A stretch of DNA of 64,000 nucleotides. It comes from CAVPWP01 sp050789285. Lineage in GTDB: Bacteria > Pseudomonadota > Alphaproteobacteria > Rhodobacterales > Rhodobacteraceae. Both the position numbers and the translations under genes were made by a program. Where the stretch lies: positions 496,001 to 560,000 of the forward strand of contig NZ_JBOUVX010000001.1 in NCBI RefSeq assembly GCF_050789285.1, written 5' to 3'. Shown here in pieces: positions 34,182 through 42,918 of the stretch (position 1 is its first letter; the number at the start of each line of letters is the position of its first letter). Under the pieces are notes generated by a model that worked only from the letters and a program-made list of their open reading frames with translations, did no database searches and had not been told where the DNA came from.

Positions 34182-35516
34182 ATGACCACCACCCGTTTCG
34201 CCCCGTCGCCGACCGGATACATCCACATCGGCAACCTGCGCGCCGCGCTTTTCAACTGGCTGATCGCGCGCAAGGCAGGCGGCACCTTCATCCTGCGCTT
34301 CGATGACACCGATCCCGAACGGTCGAAGGAGATCTATGTCGACGCGATCCGCGAGGACCTCGAATGGCTGGGCCTGACCTGGGACCGCGAGGAACGCCAG
34401 TCCCTGCGGCTTGACCGCTATGCCGAAGAGGCGAAGCGCCTGCGGGACGCGGGCCGCCTTTACGAGGCCTTCGAGACCCCGACCGAGCTTGACCTCAAGC
34501 GCAAGAAGCAGCTCAACATGGGCAAGCCGCCGGTCTATGACCGCGCGGCGTTGGCGCTGAGCGACGATCAGCGCGCCAAGCTTCGCGCCGAGCGCGAGCC
34601 GCACTGGCGCTTCCTGCTGGATCAGACGCGGATCGAGTGGACCGACGGCATCCTTGGCCCGGTCTCGATCGACGCGGCCTCGGTCTCGGACCCGGTGCTG
34701 ATCCGCGGCGACGGGCAGGTGCTCTACACCTTCGCCTCGGTGGTCGACGACGTCGACATGGGCGTCACCGACATCGTGCGCGGCGCCGATCACGTCACCA
34801 ACACCGCCACCCAAATCCAGATCATCGGGGCGCTGGGCGGCACGCCGCCGCGCTTTGCCCACCATTCCCTTCTGACCGGCCCGCAAGGCGAGGCGCTGTC
34901 GAAGCGACTGGGCACGCTCAGCCTGCGCGACCTGCGCGCCGCAGGCATCGAGCCGATGGCGATCATCAGCCTGATGGCGCGGCTCGGATCGTCGGACCCG
35001 GTGGAACTGCGCACCTCGCTTGACGAGGTGATCGACGGGTTCGACCTGTCGCATTTCGGCGCCGCGCCCACGAAGTTCGACGCCGAGGACCTTCGGCCCC
35101 TGACCGCGCGCATCCTGTCCGAGACCCCGCACGCGGCCGTGGCCGACCACCTGCGCGCCGCCGGCGTGCCCGCGCACCTGAGCGAGGCCTTCTGGCACGC
35201 GGTCCGGGCCAACATCGGCCGCCTGTCGGAAGTGGCCGACTGGTGGGCGGTCTTCGCCGAGGGCGCAGCAGGCACCGTCGACCCCGAGGATGGCGACTTC
35301 GTCGCGTCCGCGCTCGCGCTTCTGCCCGAACCGCCCTATGACGCGACCACCTGGTCGGCCTGGACCGACGCGGTCAAGGCGGCTTCGGGGCGCAAGGGGC
35401 GCGCGCTTTTCGCGCCGCTGCGCCGGGCGGTGACGGGGCGCACCTCGGGCCCCGAGATGGCGGATGTGATGCCGCTTTTGCAGAAGAAGCCGAGGGTCAA
35501 TCAAACGCTTGGCTGA
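34182..35516 (+). CDS. gltX: glutamate--tRNA ligase (short form)
   Basis: A 444-aa class I aminoacyl-tRNA synthetase. The HIGH-type motif is YIHIGNLR and the KMSKS-type motif ALSKRLG. Many alphaproteobacteria carry two GltX paralogues, this shorter one often with LSKRLG and sometimes serving tRNA-Gln mischarging for the GatCAB route; which one this is cannot be told here. ATG at 34182 follows AGGAG. The C-terminal anticodon-binding domain (from about 320) is complete. Confidence 0.95.
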   Translation: MTTTRFAPSPTGYIHIGNLRAALFNWLIARKAGGTFILRFDDTDPERSKEIYVDAIREDLEWLGLTWDREERQSLRLDRYAEEAKRLRDAGRLYEAFETPTELDLKRKKQLNMGKPPVYDRAALALSDDQRAKLRAEREPHWRFLLDQTRIEWTDGILGPVSIDAASVSDPVLIRGDGQVLYTFASVVDDVDMGVTDIVRGADHVTNTATQIQIIGALGGTPPRFAHHSLLTGPQGEALSKRLGTLSLRDLRAAGIEPMAIISLMARLGSSDPVELRTSLDEVIDGFDLSHFGAAPTKFDAEDLRPLTARILSETPHAAVADHLRAAGVPAHLSEAFWHAVRANIGRLSEVADWWAVFAEGAAGTVDPEDGDFVASALALLPEPPYDATTWSAWTDAVKAASGRKGRALFAPLRRAVTGRTSGPEMADVMPLLQKKPRVNQTLG

Positions 35517-35577
35517 TGGCCCGGCTTCGCGCTAAAGCTTTCCGCAAGGGAAGTTTTCAGACGGGGAGACTGTGACA

Positions 35578-35919
35578 ATGTCTGGCAAATTCGAACTTTA
35601 CGCCGACAAGGGCGGCGAAATCCGCTTTCGGCTCAAGGCCTCGAACGGGCAGGTGATCCTGGCCAGCGAGGGCTACAAGTCGAAGGCGAGCGCGAAGAAG
35701 GGCATCGCGTCGGTCCAGAAGAACTGCGCCGACGACACCCGGTTCGAGCGCAAGGAAACGAAGTCGGGCAAGCCCATGTTCAACCTGCGCGCCACCAACG
35801 GCCAGGTCATCGGCACGAGCGAGACCTACGAATCCGCCTCGGCCTGCGAGAACGGCATCGCCTCGGTCAAGAAGAACGCCCCCGAGGCGCAGATCGTGGA
35901 CCTGACGAAAGAGGCCTGA
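35578..35919 (+). CDS. YegP family protein (DUF1508)
   Basis: A 113-aa protein made of two tandem DUF1508 units: KFELYADKGGEIRFRLKASNGQVI to GIASVQKN, and FERKETKSGKPMFNLRATNGQVI to GIASVKKN. Its function is unknown. The ATG at 35578 has GGGAG nine bases upstream; a GTG two codons earlier is too close to the site. Confidence 0.93.
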   Translation: MSGKFELYADKGGEIRFRLKASNGQVILASEGYKSKASAKKGIASVQKNCADDTRFERKETKSGKPMFNLRATNGQVIGTSETYESASACENGIASVKKNAPEAQIVDLTKEA

Positions 35920-35995
35920 TCCCGGGACGATCCGGTCGATGCGCCCGGCCCCCGCGCCGGGCGTTTCCGTTTCAAGGCGGGCGGTGGAAGGGCCG

Positions 35996-37402
35996 ATGGA
36001 CACCCAGGCGAAGTTCCTGACCGGCAACCTCTTCCGGCACATCTCGGTGATGTCGCTGACGGCCTCGGTCGGGCTGATGGCGGTGTTTCTCGTCGATTTC
36101 GTCGACATGATCTTCATCTCGATGCTGGGCAAGGCCGAGCTTGCGGCGGCGGTCGGCTATGCCGGCGCGATCCTGTTCTTCACCACCTCCTTCGGCATCG
36201 GCATGGCAATCTCCGCGGGCGCGCTGGTGTCCCGCGCGCTGGGCGCGGGCGAGACCGACCTCGCCCGGCAGAGGGCGACGAACGCGCTGATCCTCGGGGT
36301 CATCTTCGGTGCGGCCTTCGCGGCGCTGGTCTGGGTCAACCTGCCGGTGCTGGTGGCCCTTCTGGGCGCCACGGGCGAGACCGCAACGCTGGCCGTGCAC
36401 TATCTGCGGATCATCGTGCCCTCGCTTCCGCTCTTGCTGATCGGCATGGTCGGCGGCGCGATCCTGCGGGCGCATGGCGACGCGCGCCGCGCGATGATGG
36501 CGACGATCTGGGGCGGGGTGGTCAACGCGGTTCTCGACCCGATCCTGATCTTCGGTCTCGACCTCGACCTGACCGGCGCGGCGCTGGCGAGCGTGGCCGC
36601 GCGCGTCACCATCGCGGTGACGGCGCTTCTGCCGATCCTGCGCCACTACGGGGGCTTCATCCGGCCCAGCCTGCCGGGGCTTTCGGCCGACCTTGGCCCG
36701 GTGCTGGCCATCGCGGGGCCCGCGATCCTGACGCAGCTCGCAACACCCCTCGGGCAGGCCTACGTCACCCGCGCCATGGCCGAGTTCGGCCAAGAGGCGG
36801 TGGCCGGAATGGCGATCGTCGCGCGGATGACGCCGGTGGCCTTCGGCATCCTCTTCGCGCTCTCCGGCGCGATCGGGCCGATCATCGGCCAGAACCACGG
36901 GGGCGGGCGCCCCGATCGGGTGAAGCGCAGCTTTTCCGACGCGCTCCTCTTCACCGCGATCATCGTGGTCGCGGTCACGGCCGTCCTCTTTGCCCTGCGC
37001 GGACCCGTCGCCGACCTCTTCGGCGCGACCGGTGTGACGCGGCAACTGGTCTTCCTGTTCTGCGGTCCGCTGGCGCTGGCCTTCTTCTTCAACGGGGTGA
37101 TCTTCGTTGCGAACGCGGCTTTCAACAATCTTGGCCACCCCTTCCATTCGACCTGGATCAACTGGGGGCGGCACACGCTGGGCACGATCCCGCCGGTGAT
37201 GCTGGGCGCGGCGGTGCTGGGCGCGCCGGGGGTGCTGATCGGGCAGGCGGCGGGCGGGGTGATCTTCGCCGCGATCGCCTTCGTTCTGGCCCGCCGGGTC
37301 ATGGCCGGGGGGATAGAGGCGGGCGGGCCGGGCAAGGCGGCCCAGCCCGAACCCTTCGTCCGCGAGGCGCGGCTCTTCCAGCTGTTCCACCACCGCCGCT
37401 GA
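35996..37402 (+). CDS. MATE family efflux transporter
   Basis: A 468-aa inner-membrane protein with twelve hydrophobic helices in two homologous halves. The first half carries FVDMIFISMLGKAELAAAVGYAG and the second ARMTPVAFGILFALSGAIGPIIGQNHGGGRPDR, both typical of Na+- or H+-coupled multidrug exporters. Substrate unknown. The ATG at 35996 follows GGAAGGG; the upstream in-frame 19 residues look like 3' UTR of the YegP gene. Confidence 0.92.
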   Translation: MDTQAKFLTGNLFRHISVMSLTASVGLMAVFLVDFVDMIFISMLGKAELAAAVGYAGAILFFTTSFGIGMAISAGALVSRALGAGETDLARQRATNALILGVIFGAAFAALVWVNLPVLVALLGATGETATLAVHYLRIIVPSLPLLLIGMVGGAILRAHGDARRAMMATIWGGVVNAVLDPILIFGLDLDLTGAALASVAARVTIAVTALLPILRHYGGFIRPSLPGLSADLGPVLAIAGPAILTQLATPLGQAYVTRAMAEFGQEAVAGMAIVARMTPVAFGILFALSGAIGPIIGQNHGGGRPDRVKRSFSDALLFTAIIVVAVTAVLFALRGPVADLFGATGVTRQLVFLFCGPLALAFFFNGVIFVANAAFNNLGHPFHSTWINWGRHTLGTIPPVMLGAAVLGAPGVLIGQAAGGVIFAAIAFVLARRVMAGGIEAGGPGKAAQPEPFVREARLFQLFHHRR

Positions 37403-37417
37403 GACGGGCGCGCGCCA

Positions 37418-37981
37418 TCAGCCCGCGATCACTTCGACCGAAAGCGCGCGCAGCCAGGCGTCGACCAGCCCGTGCTCGAAGCGCGACAAGGGCTGGTGGC
37501 GCGCGTAGCGCGGGGCAAGGCGGTCGTCCAGAACCGGCCCCTCCCAGCCGTCGGTCGTGGCGAAGAAGCGGTCGACCCCGGGCTCGCCGAATTCGCGCAG
37601 ATAGCCCTGCACGACCACGTCGAGATAGCTCAGAAGGATCGGATGGGCGTGGCTTGCGGGTTGGTGCTTGCCGTCGGGCACCCAGTAGATATGGACCTCG
37701 GGCGTCGCGGCCAGCGGATGCGAGACGCCCGCCGCCCGCACCCGGTCATAAGCGCGTTCGCGGTGGTCGAGCGCGGTCCAGTCGGCCATCGGAACCTCGG
37801 CGATCAGGCCGTCGATCTCGGTTGTCTCGTCCGGAACGGCCGTCAGGTAGGCGACTGGCCGGCTCAGCGTGTGCCGCCAGGCCCGGCGCCAGCCGCAGAC
37901 CCGTGCGGGATGCGCCGTCGCATAGTCGTGGGTGGCGCGGTTCACCAGGCTGCCGTAGCCGAAGAAGAAGGGATGCGTCAT
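37418..37981 (-). CDS. gamma-glutamylcyclotransferase-fold protein
   Basis: A 187-aa protein beginning FFFGYGSLVN, the GYGSL signature of the gamma-glutamylcyclotransferase superfamily. The putative catalytic Glu is in DHRERAY. Members release 5-oxoproline from gamma-glutamyl peptides, but many act on other amides. It converges with the MATE gene and diverges from the glycine riboswitch. Confidence 0.85.
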   Translation of the reverse strand: MTHPFFFGYGSLVNRATHDYATAHPARVCGWRRAWRHTLSRPVAYLTAVPDETTEIDGLIAEVPMADWTALDHRERAYDRVRAAGVSHPLAATPEVHIYWVPDGKHQPASHAHPILLSYLDVVVQGYLREFGEPGVDRFFATTDGWEGPVLDDRLAPRYARHQPLSRFEHGLVDAWLRALSVEVIAG

Positions 37982-38057
37982 GGCGTCATGTGACCCGGCC
38001 CGCGGCCCGGGGGCAAGGGCTTGCCCGGCCGCCTTCGCCCGGCTAAGCACAAAGGCG

Positions 38058-38217
38058 TCAGCGACGGGAGAATCGGGCCAGGCGCCCGTGCCGAAGGAGC
38101 AACCGCCCCGGTAAACTCTCAGGCCAAAGGACCGTCGCGGGCCAACACACTCTGGAGAGTGGCGCTGTCGCGCCCGCCGAAGGGATAACGATCTCAGGCG
38201 CAAGGACAGAGGGGGCA
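38058..38217 (+). promoter_or_regulatory. tandem glycine riboswitch
   Basis: Two glycine aptamers in series upstream of gcvT. Aptamer 1 (about 38061-38136) has CGGGAGA, GCCGAAGGAGCAA, the GGTAAACTCTCAGGC core and AAAGGACCG. Aptamer 2 (about 38146-38216) has CTCTGGAGAG, GCCGAAGGGATAACG, ATCTCAGGCGCAAGGACAGAG. The arrangement is that of the known cooperative gcvT RNA, which switches on the glycine cleavage operon at high glycine. About 70 bases separate it from the gcvT start. Confidence 0.96.
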
Positions 38218-38288
38218 TCGGGCGGCAGGCGATCCTGCCGGGAACGGTGCCGGCATGCGTCACAGCCCCGGCCAATGCGCGAGGCGGC

Positions 38289-39419
38289 ATGAGCGAACTG
38301 CAACGGACCGGTCTTTACGACCTTCACATCGCCCTCGGCGCGAAGATGGTTCCCTTCGCGGGCTACGAGATGCCCGTGCAATACCCGATGGGCGTCCTGA
38401 AAGAGCATCTGCATACCCGCGCGGCGGCGGGTCTGTTCGATGTCAGTCACATGGGGCAGGTGATCCTGCGGCCCAGGTCGGGGCGCCTTGTCGATGCCGC
38501 CGCCGCCCTTGAACGGCTTGTGCCCGTCGACGTCATCGACCTTCCCGAAGGCCGCCAGCGCTATGGGCTTTTCACCAACGATGCGGGCGGCATCCTCGAT
38601 GACCTGATGATCGCCAACCGGGGCGATCACCTGTTCCTTGTCGTCAACGCCGCCTGCAAGGCCGCCGATATCGCCCATCTGCGCGCCCATCTGGGCGAGG
38701 TCTGCGAAGTCGACGAGGTGGGTGACCGCGCCCTGATCGCGCTTCAGGGGCCCGCGGCCGAAGCCGCGCTGGCCCGCCTTGCCCCCGAAGCGGCGGGGCT
38801 TGGCTTCATGGACGTCGCGGTCCTGCCGGTGTCGGGCGGCGAGATCTGGGTCTCGCGCTCGGGCTACACGGGCGAGGACGGGTTCGAGATTTCCGTGCCG
38901 CAGGTCGAGGCCGAGGGCTTCGTGCGGGCGCTTCTGGCGATGGACGAGGTCGCCCCCATCGGCCTTGGGGCGCGCGACTCGCTTCGGCTCGAGGCGGGCC
39001 TGTGCCTTTACGGGTCGGACATCGACACCACGACCTCGCCGGTCGAGGCGGCGCTGGGCTGGGCACTTCAGAAGGTACGCCGGACGGGCGGCGCGCGGGA
39101 AGGGGGCTTCCCCGGGGCAGGCCGCATCCTGCGCGAGTTGTCCGGCGGGACAGGCCGGCGCCGCGTCGGCCTTCTGCCCGACGGCCGCGCGCCGATGCGC
39201 GCGGGCACGGCGATCTTCGCGGCCGAGGACGCCGCCGCACCCATCGGCGAGGTCACCTCGGGCGCCTACGGTCCTTCGGTCGAAAGGCCGATTTCCATGG
39301 CCTATGTCGAAACGGCATCTTCCGGGCTTGGCACGACGGTATATGGTGAGGTCCGGGGCAAGCGGTTGCCCGCGACCGTCGCCGCCATGCCGTTCCGCCC
39401 CGCCACCTACAAACGCTGA
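38289..39419 (+). CDS. gcvT: glycine cleavage system T protein
   Basis: A 376-aa aminomethyltransferase that passes the methylene of the lipoyl-bound aminomethyl group to tetrahydrofolate, releasing ammonia. The N-terminal half has PFAGYEMPVQYP, GLFDVSHMGQ and the folate-binding region, with GYTGEDGFEI and the C-terminal barrel complete. Start at 38289 (MSELQRTGLYDLH) fits the family; the frame extends 14 codons upstream, still past the riboswitch. First gene of gcvTHP. Confidence 0.95.
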   Translation: MSELQRTGLYDLHIALGAKMVPFAGYEMPVQYPMGVLKEHLHTRAAAGLFDVSHMGQVILRPRSGRLVDAAAALERLVPVDVIDLPEGRQRYGLFTNDAGGILDDLMIANRGDHLFLVVNAACKAADIAHLRAHLGEVCEVDEVGDRALIALQGPAAEAALARLAPEAAGLGFMDVAVLPVSGGEIWVSRSGYTGEDGFEISVPQVEAEGFVRALLAMDEVAPIGLGARDSLRLEAGLCLYGSDIDTTTSPVEAALGWALQKVRRTGGAREGGFPGAGRILRELSGGTGRRRVGLLPDGRAPMRAGTAIFAAEDAAAPIGEVTSGAYGPSVERPISMAYVETASSGLGTTVYGEVRGKRLPATVAAMPFRPATYKR

Positions 39420-39438
39420 TCAGGGACACGATATCACG

Positions 39439-39798
39439 ATGAAATACACCGAAGATCACGAATGGCTCCGCGTCGAGGACGACCTTGTCGTGGTGGGGAT
39501 CACCGAACATGCCTCGACCCAACTGGGCGACGTTGTGTTCGTCGAACTGCCCGAAATCGAGACGATGGTGACGAAGGGCGACGAGATCGTGGTGATCGAG
39601 TCGGTCAAGGCCGCCTCCGACATCGTCGCGCCGATCGACGGCGAGATCGTCGCGGTGAACGACGACCTGGTCGACAACCCCGGCCTCGTCAACGAGGACC
39701 CGCTGGGCGCGGCCTGGTTCTTCAAGATCAAGGCCGACGATCTGAGCCAGCTCGACGACTATCTGGACGAGGACGCCTACAAGGAGCTGATCGAGTAG
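39439..39798 (+). CDS. gcvH: glycine cleavage system H protein
   Basis: A 119-aa lipoyl carrier that shuttles between P, T and L proteins. The lipoylation Lys is in VIESVKAASD, the usual ESVKA context. It begins MKYTEDHEWLR and is 19 bp after gcvT. Full length for the family. Confidence 0.97.
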   Translation: MKYTEDHEWLRVEDDLVVVGITEHASTQLGDVVFVELPEIETMVTKGDEIVVIESVKAASDIVAPIDGEIVAVNDDLVDNPGLVNEDPLGAAWFFKIKADDLSQLDDYLDEDAYKELIE

Positions 39799-39870
39799 GC
39801 GGACGCCCGCCGCGATCAGGACAACGGACCCGGCCGGGGTGGTCCCCGCCGGCGCGACCACGAGGATGCG

Positions 39871-42723
39871 ATGACTTTCACGCCCACCGACTATCTGCCC
39901 TACGACTTCGCGAACCGCCGGCACATCGGCCCATCGCCCTCGGAGATGGCCGAGATGTGCGCGGTGCTGGGGGTGGACAGCCTTGACGCGCTGATCGACC
40001 AGACAGTGCCGGCCAGCATCCGCCAGGCCGCGCCGCTGGTCTTCGAAAAGCCGAAGTCCGAGCGCGAGCTGATCTGGCACATGCGGCAGGTGGCCCAGAA
40101 GAACCAGGTCTTCACCACGATGATCGGCCAAGGCTATCACGGCACCGTAACGCCGCCCGCCATCCAGCGGAATATCCTGGAAAATCCTGCCTGGTACACG
40201 GCCTACACGCCCTACCAGCCTGAGATCAGCCAGGGCCGCCTCGAGGCGCTGCTGAACTATCAGACGATGGTGTCCGACCTAACTGGACTCGAGATCGCCA
40301 ATGCCTCGCTTCTGGACGAGGCGACGGCGGCGGCCGAGGCCATGACCATGGCGCAACGGGTGACCAAGTCGAAGGCCACGGCCTTCTTCGTTGACGAGAA
40401 CTGCCATCCCCAGAACATCGCGGTGATGCAGACCCGGGCGGCCCCGCTTGGTATCGAGGTCATCGTGGGCGATCCGGAAAAAGATCTCGATGCGTCAAAG
40501 GTTTTTGGCGCGATCTTCCAGTATCCTGGCACCTACGGTCATGTCCGCGACTTCACGGCGCAGATCGCTGCCCTGCATGGCGCGAACGCGCTTGGCATCG
40601 TCATCGCCGATCCGCTCGCGCTGACGCTTCTGAAGGAACCCGGCGCGATGGGGGCCGACATCGCCGTGGGTTCGACCCAGAGGTTCGGGGTGCCGATGGG
40701 CTTCGGCGGGCCGCACGCGGCCTACATGGCCTGCAAGGATGCGCTCAAGCGCGCCATGCCGGGCCGGATCGTCGGCGTGTCGATCGACGCGCGCGGCAAC
40801 AAGGCCTACCGCCTGTCGCTTCAGACCCGCGAGCAGCACATCCGGCGCGAGAAGGCCACGTCGAACGTCTGCACTGCTCAGGCGCTTCTGGCGGTGATGG
40901 CGTCGTTCTACGCCGTCTTCCACGGGCCCGAGGGGCTCAAGGCCATTGCGCAGCGCATCCACCGCAAGGCCGAGCGCCTGCGCCACGGGCTTGTGGCGGG
41001 GGGCTATGCTGTCGAGCCCGAGACCTTCTTCGACACGATCACGGTCGAGGTCGGCGCGCTTCAGGGCGTCATTCTCGAGGCCGGGCGCCGCGAGCGGATC
41101 AACTTCCGCAAGGTGGGCGCGACGAAGATCGGCCTTACGGTCGACGAGACCGTGCGGCCCGCGACGCTGGAAGCGGTCTGGCGCGCCTTCGGGCTGACTT
41201 GCAGCCGGGACGATTTCCCCGGCGATTACAGCCACTTCCCGGCCGATCTTGGACGCGAGACGCCTTACCTTACGCATCCGATCTTCCATCTCAACCGGGC
41301 CGAGACCGAGATGATGCGCTACATGCGGCGGCTTGCGGACCGCGACCTTGCGCTGGACCGGGCGATGATCCCGCTGGGGTCCTGCACCATGAAGCTGAAC
41401 GCCGCCGTCGAAATGATGCCGATCACCTGGCCCGAGTTTTCGAACATCCATCCCTTCGCCCCGGCCGACCAGGTGCGGGGCTATCACGAGTTGATCGAGG
41501 ATCTGTCGAAGAAGCTCTGCGTGATAACGGGTTACGACGCGATGTCGATGCAGCCCAACTCGGGCGCGCAGGGCGAATATGCGGGCCTTCTGACCATCGC
41601 CGCCTATCACCGGGCGCGGGGTGAGGCGCACCGCGACCTCTGTCTCATCCCGGTGTCGGCGCATGGGACGAACCCCGCCTCGGCGCAGATGGCGGGCATG
41701 GAGGTCGTGGTGGTGAAATCGGCCGAGAACGGCGACATCGACCTTGACGATTTCCGCGCCAAGGCCGAGGCGGCCGGCGACCGGCTGGCGGCCTGCATGA
41801 TCACCTATCCCTCGACCCATGGCGTCTTCGAGGAGACCGTGCGCGAGGTCTGCGCGATCACCCATGCCCACGGCGGGCAGGTCTATCTCGACGGGGCGAA
41901 CCTGAACGCGCTGGTGGGCCTTGCCAAGCCCGGCGAGATCGGGGCCGACGTGAGCCACCTCAACCTGCACAAGACCTTCGCCATCCCCCACGGCGGCGGC
42001 GGCCCCGGCATGGGGCCGATCGGCGTCAAGGCGCATCTTGCGCCCTATCTGCCGGGCCACCCCGAGACCGGGGGCGACGAGGGGCCGGTGTCGGCCGCAC
42101 CCTGGGGGTCGGCCTCGATCCTGGCGATCAGCTGGGCCTATTGCCTGCTGATGGGCGGCGAAGGTCTGACGCAGGCCACCAAGGTGGCGATCCTCAACGC
42201 CAATTACATCGCGGCGCGGCTTCGGGGGGCCTACGACATCCTTTTCACGGGCAAGAACGGGCGGGTGGCGCATGAGTGCATCCTTGACACCCGGCCCTTC
42301 GCCGAGGCCGGGATCACCGTCGACGACATCGCCAAGCGGCTGATCGACAACGGCTTTCACGCGCCCACGATGAGCTGGCCCGTGGCCCGCACACTGATGG
42401 TCGAGCCCACGGAGAGCGAGACCAAGGCCGAGCTTGACCGCTTCGTCACCGCGCTGCTCGACATCCGGGCCGAGATCGCGGCCGTGGAGCGGGGCGACAT
42501 CGACCGCGAGAACAACCCGCTGAAAAACGCCCCCCATACGGTCGAGGACCTTGTGGGCGACTGGGACCGGCCCTACAGCCGCGAACAGGGCTGCTATCCG
42601 GCCGGCGCCTTCCGCGTCGACAAGTACTGGCCGCCGGTCAACCGCGTGGACAACGTCTGGGGCGACCGGCATCTGGTCTGCACCTGCCCGCCGGTCGAAA
42701 GCTACGCCAAGGCGGCGGAATAG
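39871..42723 (+). CDS. gcvP: glycine dehydrogenase (decarboxylating), single-chain P protein
   Basis: A 950-aa PLP enzyme that decarboxylates glycine and loads the aminomethyl group on GcvH. The single polypeptide carries both halves that are separate in Gram-positives. The N-terminal half opens with FANRRHIGPS, and the PLP-bearing half has HLNLHKTFAIPHGGGGPG, with the Schiff-base Lys. It follows gcvH by 72 bp. The stop runs directly into a composite 3' element. The L protein is elsewhere. Confidence 0.97.
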   Translation: MTFTPTDYLPYDFANRRHIGPSPSEMAEMCAVLGVDSLDALIDQTVPASIRQAAPLVFEKPKSERELIWHMRQVAQKNQVFTTMIGQGYHGTVTPPAIQRNILENPAWYTAYTPYQPEISQGRLEALLNYQTMVSDLTGLEIANASLLDEATAAAEAMTMAQRVTKSKATAFFVDENCHPQNIAVMQTRAAPLGIEVIVGDPEKDLDASKVFGAIFQYPGTYGHVRDFTAQIAALHGANALGIVIADPLALTLLKEPGAMGADIAVGSTQRFGVPMGFGGPHAAYMACKDALKRAMPGRIVGVSIDARGNKAYRLSLQTREQHIRREKATSNVCTAQALLAVMASFYAVFHGPEGLKAIAQRIHRKAERLRHGLVAGGYAVEPETFFDTITVEVGALQGVILEAGRRERINFRKVGATKIGLTVDETVRPATLEAVWRAFGLTCSRDDFPGDYSHFPADLGRETPYLTHPIFHLNRAETEMMRYMRRLADRDLALDRAMIPLGSCTMKLNAAVEMMPITWPEFSNIHPFAPADQVRGYHELIEDLSKKLCVITGYDAMSMQPNSGAQGEYAGLLTIAAYHRARGEAHRDLCLIPVSAHGTNPASAQMAGMEVVVVKSAENGDIDLDDFRAKAEAAGDRLAACMITYPSTHGVFEETVREVCAITHAHGGQVYLDGANLNALVGLAKPGEIGADVSHLNLHKTFAIPHGGGGPGMGPIGVKAHLAPYLPGHPETGGDEGPVSAAPWGSASILAISWAYCLLMGGEGLTQATKVAILNANYIAARLRGAYDILFTGKNGRVAHECILDTRPFAEAGITVDDIAKRLIDNGFHAPTMSWPVARTLMVEPTESETKAELDRFVTALLDIRAEIAAVERGDIDRENNPLKNAPHTVEDLVGDWDRPYSREQGCYPAGAFRVDKYWPPVNRVDNVWGDRHLVCTCPPVESYAKAAE

Positions 42724-42801
42724 GGGGCTCTGCCCCCGTCTCCGCCCCGGCCCGGTCGGGCCCGGGCGGAGCCTCCCCGGGATATTTCCGCCAAGAAGAA
42801 C
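42723..42801 (+). repeat. composite 3' element, copy 2 (after gcvP)
   Basis: It starts in the gcvP stop codon: GGGGGC-TCT-GCCCCC (42723-42737), a long GC hairpin with outer arms CTCCGCCC/GGGCGGAG (42740-42771), then CTCCCCGGGATATTTCCG and CCAAGAAGAA (42774-42800). The order and orientation relative to the upstream gene match copy 1 after leuA. Confidence 0.75.
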
Positions 42802-42918
42802 ACCTGACCGTGGCGGCCGGGCTGCGATCGGGCCCGGGGCTTGACCCATGTCAACGCTGCGCCGGGGGAACCCGCTAGGGTGGCGCCTGCAACTGGGCAG
42901 CGCGACCGGAGGATCCCC

